Assembly: GCA_946479255.1 (NCBI GenBank)
Contig: CAMLFK010000140.1
Span: 1-12,479 of the forward strand
Length of the DNA stretch: 12,479 bases
Source: an uncultured Oxalobacteraceae bacterium
Lineage (GTDB): Bacteria > Pseudomonadota > Gammaproteobacteria > Burkholderiales > Burkholderiaceae
Reading direction: 5' to 3'
The translations under genes and the position numbers were made by a program. Each line of letters opens with the position of its first letter. Position 1 is the first letter of the stretch. Shown here one piece after another: positions 7,472 through 12,479 of this stretch. Under the pieces are notes generated by a model. That model had not been told where the DNA came from. It did not search any database and worked only from the letters and a program-made list of their open reading frames with translations.

Positions 7472-8418
7472 TGCTTGCTGCCGCTGGCCGGCATCAAGGC
7501 CTCGACCGGCGCATCGCTGGCAAACAGCTGCGCACAGTCGACCTTGTCGAACTCATAGTGCTTGCCGCAGAAGTCGCAATTGATCGCCAGCTGGCCCAGT
7601 TCGGCCAGGGCCGAATCGACTTCTTCATGGCCCAGCATCTTGAGCATGTTGCCGACCTTTTCGCGCGTGCAGCTGCAATGGAACTGCGGATGAGCCGGGT
7701 CGAACACGCGGATCGTCTCTTCCCAGAACAAGCGGTTCATCAGGGTCTGGATATCGGTCGACAGCAGTTCTTCCTGCTTCAGGGTCGAGGCCAGTATCAC
7801 CGCGCGGTTCCAGGTTTCCAGGTCTTCCGCCTCGGTGGCCTGCACATTCTGGTCGTCCTTGCCGCTGTGGCGCGGCAGCTTTTGCAGCAGCAGTCCGCGC
7901 GACACCTGGTCGTCGGCGGCAATCCACAGGCGCGTGTCCATCTGCTCGGAACGCAGCATATAGTTTTCGATGACGGTCGCCATGTCTTCACCGTCCAGCG
8001 GCACGATGCCCTGGTAGGGTTGCTGGCCGGGCACCTTGTCGAGCGGGTCGAGGGTGATGACGAAGCGGCCGTGGCCGCCGGCATTGAGCATGTCGGTCAG
8101 GCTGGCGTCATCAAGCACGGTTTGGCCCTCGGCCACCTTGGCGGTGGCGCGCAGGCGCAACTCCGAATCGCACTCGACCACCAGCAGGCGCACCGGACCG
8201 TCGCCGTGGATCTGCATGATGATGGCGCCGTTGAACTTGAGGTTGGCCGACAGCAGGGCGGCCGCCGCGACCATCTCGCCCAGCACCTTGCGCACCGCCA
8301 GTGGATAGCTGTGGCGGTTCTGGATCTCGCGCCATGTGTCGGAGATCTCGACGAACTCGCCGCGCACGGCGGCGTTGTCGAAGATGAATTTTTGCAGGGT
8401 GTCGTTGGTCGTTGTCAT
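7468..8418 (-). CDS. hslO: Redox-regulated chaperone Hsp33
   Basis: Hsp33 is a cytoplasmic holdase chaperone switched on by oxidation together with unfolding stress. The 316-aa product has the N-terminal domain (LQKFIFDNAAVRGEFVEI at 8-25; HGDGPVRLLVVEC at 71-83; GQQPYQGIVPL at 131-141). The C-terminal redox switch has Cys248 and Cys250 (HCSC) and Cys281 and Cys284 (CDFC), which bind zinc in the reduced form. It is slightly longer than E. coli Hsp33, with an extra segment around 185-200 and a tail. The start lies only three bases after the stop of the gamma-carbonic-anhydrase-like gene, and GGATAG overlapping that stop can act as ribosome-binding site, so both are probably one transcript. No terminator is visible before the opposing gene. 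Confidence 0.97.
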   Translation of the reverse strand: MTTTNDTLQKFIFDNAAVRGEFVEISDTWREIQNRHSYPLAVRKVLGEMVAAAALLSANLKFNGAIIMQIHGDGPVRLLVVECDSELRLRATAKVAEGQTVLDDASLTDMLNAGGHGRFVITLDPLDKVPGQQPYQGIVPLDGEDMATVIENYMLRSEQMDTRLWIAADDQVSRGLLLQKLPRHSGKDDQNVQATEAEDLETWNRAVILASTLKQEELLSTDIQTLMNRLFWEETIRVFDPAHPQFHCSCTREKVGNMLKMLGHEEVDSALAELGQLAINCDFCGKHYEFDKVDCAQLFASDAPVEALMPASGSKH

Positions 8419-8421
8419 GTT

Positions 8422-8946
8422 CTATCCAATTTTCTTAAGTGCCGTTTTAAACAGCTGGGCACGTGCCACATAGCTCGCCGCGCTCGCTTGCAGGCGGGCG
8501 CTGTCGTCCGGCCCCAGGGTGCGCACGGCTTTGGCGGGCGCGCCGATGATCAGCGAGTTGTCCGGGAATTCCTTACCCTCCGTGACCAGCGCGCCGGCCC
8601 CGACCAGGCAGCCCTTGCCGATCCGCGCGCCATTAAGGATCACCGCCTGGATGCCGATCAGCGCGCCATCGCCGATGGTGCAGCCGTGCAGCATGGCCTG
8701 GTGGCCGATGGTCACGTTGCTGCCGACCGTCAGCGGAAAGCCCGGGTCGGTATGCATGACCGTGCCTTCCTGCACATTGCTGCCCGCGCCGATGGTGATG
8801 CGTTCGTTGTCGCCGCGGATGGTCGCGCCGCTCCACACCGAGCTGTCCGGCAGCAGCGTGACTTTGCCAATCAAGGTGGCTTCGTCAGCCACATAGGCCG
8901 ACGCATCGATGTCGGGGGCGTGTTTGCCCAATTGGTAAATCGCCAT
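8422..8946 (-). CDS. Gamma-carbonic-anhydrase-like left-handed beta-helix protein (YrdA type)
   Basis: A 174-aa cytoplasmic hexapeptide-repeat protein, expected to be a trimer. Repeats of the I-G/V-G type run from about residue 25 to 125. Metal ligands fit His65 (VMHT), His82 and His87 (GHQAMLH), with Arg44 and Asp46 in RGDNERITIG, as in the gamma-carbonic anhydrase/YrdA group; many of these have not been shown to hydrate CO2. The start at 8946 gives MAIYQLGKHAPDID, the usual family N-terminus; the frame stays open to 9039 upstream, but that part looks like non-coding sequence. It is the first gene of a probable two-gene operon with hslO and is divergent from the alpha/beta hydrolase gene. 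A metabolic role cannot be assigned from sequence. Confidence 0.92.
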   Translation of the reverse strand: MAIYQLGKHAPDIDASAYVADEATLIGKVTLLPDSSVWSGATIRGDNERITIGAGSNVQEGTVMHTDPGFPLTVGSNVTIGHQAMLHGCTIGDGALIGIQAVILNGARIGKGCLVGAGALVTEGKEFPDNSLIIGAPAKAVRTLGPDDSARLQASAASYVARAQLFKTALKKIG

Positions 8947-8981
8947 GTCATTGCCGTTGGAGGATGGGAAGGGAAGCCGGT

Positions 8982-8987
8982 ATTTTA
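8982..8987 (-). promoter_or_regulatory. Possible -10 box for the gamma-CA/hslO operon
   Basis: Read on the minus strand, 8987-8982 is TAAAAT, five of six matches to the -10 consensus, about 35 bases before the start codon. No good -35 box lies at 16-18 bp; TTGGCC is about 20 bp away. Weak evidence, but this is the best candidate in the divergent intergenic region. Confidence 0.25.
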
Positions 8988-9033
8988 CGCCGTTGACACC
9001 GTTGCTGGGCCAAGCAGGGGAAATGGGGGCGTC

Positions 9034-9061
9034 CTGCAAGAAATCAACATCCCGGTATAAT
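9034..9061 (+). promoter_or_regulatory. Promoter candidate of the alpha/beta hydrolase gene
   Basis: A perfect TATAAT (9056-9061) lies 42 bases before the hydrolase start codon. CTGCAA (9034-9039), 16 bp upstream, matches the -35 consensus at only three of six positions, so the promoter may need an activator or depend mainly on its -10. A TTGACA at 8993-8998 is too far away to pair with this box. Confidence 0.4.
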
Positions 9062-9064
9062 TGT

Positions 9065-9076
9065 GAACGGTCGTTC
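9065..9076. promoter_or_regulatory. TetR-type operator candidate at the hydrolase transcription start
   Basis: GAACG (9065-9069) and CGTTC (9072-9076) form a perfect inverted repeat around GT, beginning three bases after the TATAAT box. Palindromes of the GAACG-nn-CGTTC kind are common operators of TetR-family repressors, and this position would block transcription initiation. No TetR gene lies in the window, so the regulator would be encoded elsewhere. Confidence 0.4.
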
Positions 9077-9103
9077 TATTTAACTGTCCACAGCGAGGAA
9101 TCC

Positions 9104-9985
9104 ATGCAAGCGTCACGATCTGAATTTTTGCCGGTGCGCGGGCTGCGCACCCACGTGCGCCACTGGGGCAGGGAAGGCGCGCCCAAGATTTTCATGGTGC
9201 ACGGGTGGATGGATGTGGCCGCTTCGTTCCAGTTCGTGGTCGACTGCCTGCGCGGCGACTGGCATGTCATCGCGCCGGACTGGCGCGGTTTCGGCCTGTC
9301 CGAATGGTCGCAGTCGGACACTTACTGGTTTCCGGACTATATAGCCGACCTGGAAGTGCTGCTCGACCATTACGCGCCCGGTGAAGCGGTCAACCTGCTG
9401 GGCCACAGCATGGGCGGCAATGTGGTCAGCCTGTATGCCGGCGTGCGGCCGGAGCGGATCCGCCGCCTGATCAACCTGGAAGGCTTCGGCTTGCAGGTGA
9501 CCAAGCCCGAACAGGCGCCCGGCCAGTTCGCACGCTGGCTCGACGGCCTGCGCGAGCCGGCGAGCCTGCGCAGCTATCCGAGCCGCGCAGCGGTGGCGGC
9601 GCGTTTGCAAAAGACCAATCCGCGCCTGTCGGATGAACGTGCCGAGTTTCTCTCGGCCCACTGGGCCGCGGCCAACGAGGCCGGCGAATGGGAAATCCTG
9701 GGCGACCCGGCCCACAAGCAGCCCGGTCCCTTGCTGTACCAGACGGAAGAAGTGCTGGCCTGCTGGAAGCGCATCAGCGCGCCGGTCTTGTGGGTGGAGG
9801 CCGACGACACCAATATGTGGCAGTGGATGGGGCCGAAGGAGCAGGCCAGGGCGGAGGTCGACCGCCGCCTCGGCCACCTGCGTCAGGTGACGCCGCACAT
9901 GATGATGGATGCCGGTCACATGCTGCATCACGACCAACCCGAGGCATTGGCGCAACTGATCGAGGATTTCCTCGCAGAATCCTAG
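9104..9985 (+). CDS. Alpha/beta-fold hydrolase
   Basis: A 293-aa cytoplasmic protein of the alpha/beta hydrolase superfamily. The oxyanion-hole motif HGWMD is at 33-37, and DWRGFGLS at 59-66 is typical of the fold. The nucleophile elbow GHSMGG (100-105) gives Ser102, and catalytic His272 lies in AGHMLHHDQPE (270-280). The acid is probably Asp234 or Asp235 in LWVEADDTN. A cap region covers about 135-215. There is no signal peptide. The start ATG follows GAGGA; the frame is open upstream to 8945, but that stretch is the intergenic promoter region. The gene stands alone, divergent from the gamma-CA/hslO pair, and the putative TetR-type site suggests induction by a small molecule. Substrate unknown; esterase, lipase or haloalkane dehalogenase-like activity are all possible. 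Confidence 0.9.
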   Translation: MQASRSEFLPVRGLRTHVRHWGREGAPKIFMVHGWMDVAASFQFVVDCLRGDWHVIAPDWRGFGLSEWSQSDTYWFPDYIADLEVLLDHYAPGEAVNLLGHSMGGNVVSLYAGVRPERIRRLINLEGFGLQVTKPEQAPGQFARWLDGLREPASLRSYPSRAAVAARLQKTNPRLSDERAEFLSAHWAAANEAGEWEILGDPAHKQPGPLLYQTEEVLACWKRISAPVLWVEADDTNMWQWMGPKEQARAEVDRRLGHLRQVTPHMMMDAGHMLHHDQPEALAQLIEDFLAES

Positions 9986-10017
9986 CGTCGCCGGAAAATG
10001 ATTCTGGCGGGGCAGCG

Positions 10018-10023
10018 TACAAT
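10018..10023 (+). promoter_or_regulatory. Possible -10 box for the PHP-domain gene
   Basis: TACAAT (10018-10023) matches the -10 consensus at five of six positions, 38 bases before the TTG start. No convincing -35 box is seen. A small stem (GCCGGAA 9990-9996 with TTCTGGC 10002-10008, one G-T pair) lies between the hydrolase stop and this box and has no T tract. Confidence 0.25.
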
Positions 10024-10061
10024 GGCTACTTGAGCATTCTAATTCTCAAAGGAAGTCGAGT

Positions 10062-10895
10062 TTGTTGAACGTAGATCTGCACTGCCATTCCAATGTGTCC
10101 GACGGCGTCCTGGCGCCGGCCGCGCTGGCGCAATACGCCCACCGGGCCGGCGTCGACGTCTGGGCGCTGACCGACCATGACGAGGTCGGCGGCATCGAAC
10201 GCGCGCGCGCGGCGGCCCTGGCCGTGGGCATGCGCTTCGTGGCTGGTGTCGAGATCTCGATCACCTGGGCCGGCGAAACGGTGCACATCGTCGGCCTGCA
10301 AATTGACGAGAACAACCCGGCCCTGTTGCAGGGCCTGGCCGCGACCCGCAACGGACGCGATGCGCGCGGACGCGAAATCGCCGCCCAACTGGCCCGCGCC
10401 GGCGTCCCCGGCGCCTATGAAGGCGCGCTGAAATACGTCGACAACCCAGACCTGATGTCGCGTACCCACTTTGCCCGCTATCTGGTGGAGGCGGGTGTGT
10501 GCGCCAATATTCCCGAAGTCTTCCGTAAATACCTGACCGAAGGAAAGCCCGGCTATGTGCCGCACCGCTGGGCCAGCCTGACCGACGCGCTTGGCTGGAT
10601 CAAGGCGGCCGGCGGCATTGCCGTGATCGCCCATCCGGGCCGCTACAAGTTCACCGCGACCGAAGAGGGCGCGCTGTTCGATGAATTCAAGCAGATGGGC
10701 GGGACCGCCATCGAAGTGGTGACCGGCAGCCACACGCCGGACCAGTTTGGCGAGTATGCCGAACAGGCCCGCCGCTATGGCTTCCTGGCCTCGCGGGGTA
10801 CCGATTTCCACGCGCCGGGCGAATCGCGCATCGATTTTTCGGTGTTGCCGCCATTGCCGAGCAATCTCACCCCGGTCTGGCATGACTGGTTCTGA
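10062..10895 (+). CDS. PHP-domain phosphoesterase, RNase AM / YciV type
   Basis: A cytoplasmic metal-dependent phosphoesterase of 277 aa. The PHP motifs are in order: HCH (His7, His9), Asp14, LTDHD (Asp38, His39), GVEIS (Glu64), RTHFA (His136), IAHPG (His191) and RGTDFHAPGE (Asp248, His250). The closest known relative is E. coli YciV, described as a 3',5'-nucleoside bisphosphate phosphatase and as the 5'-3' exoribonuclease RNase AM, which trims rRNA 5' ends. The start is TTG at 10062, six bases after GGAAG; a second TTG at 10065 is possible, and no ATG lies near. In E. coli the gene neighbours yciO; here htpX lies between the two. The family call is firm and the exact substrate is inferred. 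Confidence 0.9.
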   Translation: MLNVDLHCHSNVSDGVLAPAALAQYAHRAGVDVWALTDHDEVGGIERARAAALAVGMRFVAGVEISITWAGETVHIVGLQIDENNPALLQGLAATRNGRDARGREIAAQLARAGVPGAYEGALKYVDNPDLMSRTHFARYLVEAGVCANIPEVFRKYLTEGKPGYVPHRWASLTDALGWIKAAGGIAVIAHPGRYKFTATEEGALFDEFKQMGGTAIEVVTGSHTPDQFGEYAEQARRYGFLASRGTDFHAPGESRIDFSVLPPLPSNLTPVWHDWF

Positions 10896-10905
10896 TGACT
10901 TAAAG

Positions 10906-10919
10906 CAGCATTAATGCTG
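10906..10919. promoter_or_regulatory. 14-bp perfect palindrome upstream of htpX
   Basis: CAGCATTAATGCTG is perfectly self-complementary and lies 10 bases after the stop of the PHP gene and just before the htpX promoter candidate. It may be an operator, or form a short hairpin; the nearest T run (10935-10939) is too far for a terminator. A palindrome this size is rare by chance but not decisive. Confidence 0.3.
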
Positions 10920-10931
10920 GCATTCGCGCTC

Positions 10932-10960
10932 TTGTTTTTACACAGGGCCAGCCTTATCTT
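10932..10960 (+). promoter_or_regulatory. Promoter candidate for htpX
   Basis: TTGTTT (10932-10937) and TATCTT (10955-10960), each four of six matches to sigma70 consensus, are 17 bp apart and end 39 bases before the htpX ATG. A heat-shock (sigma32) promoter, as might be expected for htpX, is not obvious here. Weak to moderate evidence. Confidence 0.35.
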
Positions 10961-10999
10961 AGCAACCTGTCAAACCAATCCGTCGTCGGAGATTTCGCC

Positions 11000-11875
11000 A
11001 TGAAGCGCATCGTGCTGTTCCTTGCAACCAACCTGGCTGTCTTGCTGGTGCTGTCGGTCGTGCTGAACGTCTTCGGTATCGGCCGCGGCGTCGGTCCGGA
11101 CGGCATCAACGTCGGCGAGCTGCTGGTCTTTTCAGCCGTGGTCGGCTTCACCGGCTCCATTTTCTCTCTGCTGATCAGCAAACCCATGGCCAAGTGGTCG
11201 ACTGGTGCGCACGTGATCGAGCAGCCGTCCAACGCCACCGAACAGTGGCTGCTCGAGACCGTGCGCAAGCTGGCCGGCAAGGCCGGCATCGGCATGCCCG
11301 AAGTGGCGGTCTACGACGGCGAGCCGAATGCCTTCGCCACCGGCGCCTTCAAGAATTCCGCCCTGGTGGCGGTGTCCACCGGTCTCTTGCAAAGCATGAA
11401 CGAGGATGAAGTCGAGGCCGTGCTGGGCCACGAGATCGCCCACGTCGCCAACGGCGACATGATCACGCTGACCCTGATCCAGGGCGTGGTCAATACCTTC
11501 GTGGTGTTCCTGGCGCGCGTGGTCGGCTACTTTGTCGACAAGGTGGTGCTGCGCAGCGAGAATGGGCGCGGCATCGGCTACATGGCCACCGTGTTCGTCT
11601 GCGAAATCGTGTTCGGCCTGGTCGCCTCGGTCATCGTGGCCTGGTTCTCGCGCCAGCGCGAATTCCGCGCCGACGCCGGCTCGGCCAAACTGCTGGGCAG
11701 CCCGGTGCCGATGCAGCATGCGCTGGCCCGCCTTGGCGGTATGGAGCCGGGCGCCTTGCCTTCTTCGATGGCCGCGTCCGGCATCTCCGCCAGCGGCAGC
11801 GGCTGGGGCGCGCTGTTTTCCACCCACCCTCCGATGGAGCAGCGTATTGCGGCGCTGGCCAACTTGCAGCGCTGA
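11000..11875 (+). CDS. htpX: Membrane zinc metalloprotease HtpX
   Basis: HtpX is an inner-membrane M48 protease that degrades damaged membrane proteins and acts alongside FtsH in envelope quality control. The 291-aa product has two N-terminal membrane helices (about 4-25 and 38-60). The catalytic motif HEIAH is at 144-148, and Glu221 in the REFRADAG segment (220-227) is the third zinc ligand. Two further hydrophobic stretches lie at about 158-178 and 194-216. [11 protein letters not shown] (273-283) is the conserved C-terminal motif. CGGAGA about ten bases upstream of the ATG serves as ribosome-binding site. The stop TGA shares its last base with the next ATG (TGATG), so the YciO-like gene is probably co-translated. 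A 104-bp gap separates it from the PHP gene. Confidence 0.97.
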   Translation: MKRIVLFLATNLAVLLVLSVVLNVFGIGRGVGPDGINVGELLVFSAVVGFTGSIFSLLISKPMAKWSTGAHVIEQPSNATEQWLLETVRKLAGKAGIGMPEVAVYDGEPNAFATGAFKNSALVAVSTGLLQSMNEDEVEAVLGHEIAHVANGDMITLTLIQGVVNTFVVFLARVVGYFVDKVVLRSENGRGIGYMATVFVCEIVFGLVASVIVAWFSRQREFRADAGSAKLLGSPVPMQHALARLGGMEPGALPSSMAASGISASGSGWGALFSTHPPMEQRIAALANLQR

Positions 11876-12479
11876 TGAGTCAATTTTTTCACATCCATCC
11901 GGATAATCCGCAGGCGCGCCTGATCAAGCAGGCCGCCCAGATCGTGCACGGCGGCGGCGTGATCGCCGTGCCGACCGATTCCTGCTACGCGCTGGCCTGT
12001 CACCTGGACGACAAGGGCGCCGTCGAGCGCCTGCGCAAGATCCGCGGCATCGACGAAAAGCATCACCTCACCTTGCTGTGCCGCGACCTGTCGGAAATCG
12101 CCGAGTATGCGCGGGTGGACAACAAACAATTCCGCCTGCTCAAGTCGGCCACGCCGGGACCGTTCACGGTGATTCTGGAAGCCACCAAATCGGTGCCACG
12201 CCGCCTGTCTCACCCCTCGCGCAAGACCATCGGCCTGCGCGTACCCGAGCATGCCATCACCCAGGCCCTGCTGGCCGAACTGGGCCAGCCCCTGATCGGC
12301 ACCACCCTGATCCTGGCCGGCGAGGAAGAAACCCTCAACGACGCCGATGCGATTCGCGAGCGCATCGAACGCCAGGTCGACCTGATCATCGATGGCGGGG
12401 CCTGCGCCATGGAGCCCACTACCGTCATCGACCTCACCTCCGCCGAGCCGGCGCTGGTGCGCCAGGGCAGGGGAGATCC
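11875..12479 (+). CDS. YciO / Sua5-YrdC-family protein (3' truncated by window edge)
   Basis: The frame starts at ATG 11875, which shares one base with the htpX stop, and is open to the window end (201 full codons). The product begins [17 protein letters not shown] and contains VPTDSCYALACHL (32-44), RKIRGIDEKHHLTLLCRDLSE (54-74), TPGPFTVIL (93-101), VPRRLSHPSRKTIGLRVP (107-124), IGTTLILAGEE (141-151) and PTTVIDLT (181-188). These match E. coli YciO (about 206 aa) almost end to end, so only a few residues should be missing. The fold is that of threonylcarbamoyl-AMP synthases (TsaC/Sua5), which make t6A in tRNA. YciO proteins are a separate branch whose own role is less clear, so the product should not be taken as the essential TsaC enzyme. 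It lacks a ribosome-binding site of its own outside the htpX coding region. Confidence 0.93.
   Translation, partial: MSQFFHIHPDNPQARLIKQAAQIVHGGGVIAVPTDSCYALACHLDDKGAVERLRKIRGIDEKHHLTLLCRDLSEIAEYARVDNKQFRLLKSATPGPFTVILEATKSVPRRLSHPSRKTIGLRVPEHAITQALLAELGQPLIGTTLILAGEEETLNDADAIRERIERQVDLIIDGGACAMEPTTVIDLTSAEPALVRQGRGD

Noticed and set aside
7471..9060. Open frame of 529 codons on the plus strand opposite hslO and the gamma-CA gene
   Set aside because: Its two halves are exact antisense shadows of well-recognised proteins, with His/Gln/Arg/Ala-rich composition typical of shadow frames in GC-rich DNA.
8945..9103. N-terminal extension of the alpha/beta hydrolase
   Set aside because: It covers the divergent promoter region, including TATAAT and the palindrome; ATG 9104 has a good GAGGA site and fits family length.

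Overview
The window is chromosomal DNA of high G+C content with dense, mostly housekeeping genes. Gene order (pyrG-kdsA-eno-ftsB), protein sequences and codon use point to a betaproteobacterium, most likely family Oxalobacteraceae (Massilia/Duganella/Janthinobacterium type). This placement is inferred from recognised protein families; no search was run. There are no rRNA or tRNA genes, CRISPR arrays, insertion sequences or phage genes.

Layout, left to right. (1) 1-3319: the 3' end of pyrG (CTP synthase), kdsA (Kdo-8-phosphate synthase, overlapping pyrG by four bases), eno (enolase) and ftsB (divisome protein), all on the plus strand, with hairpins between kdsA and eno and between eno and ftsB. 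(2) 3364-5950: a tightly coupled plus-strand operon. It has a GbsR/MarR-type regulator with its own promoter and an overlapping perfect palindrome, a 26-codon remnant of a DUF393 (DCC-type) thiol-oxidoreductase gene, a four-helix membrane protein, and a 482-residue fusion of a membrane domain to a TIGR01777-type SDR. (3) 6144-7471: a secreted RcnB-like protein closed by a strong bidirectional terminator, then an unrecognised exported protein whose gene is broken by a one-base frameshift. (4) 7468-8946, minus strand: a gamma-carbonic-anhydrase-like protein followed by hslO (Hsp33). (5) 9104-9985: an alpha/beta hydrolase divergent from that pair, with a TetR-type palindrome beside its -10 box. 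(6) 10062-12479: a PHP-domain phosphoesterase (RNase AM/YciV type), htpX (membrane zinc protease) and a YciO/Sua5-family gene that runs off the right edge.

The first block serves nucleotide, LPS, glycolytic and division functions. HtpX and Hsp33 are envelope and redox stress proteins. The YciV-like and YciO-like proteins belong to RNA-related families and are neighbours in E. coli, but here htpX lies between them. The least described part is the regulator/membrane/SDR operon at 3364-5950. It shows a probable autoregulatory operator and a decayed second gene. No clearly new defence, mobile or biosynthetic system is visible.
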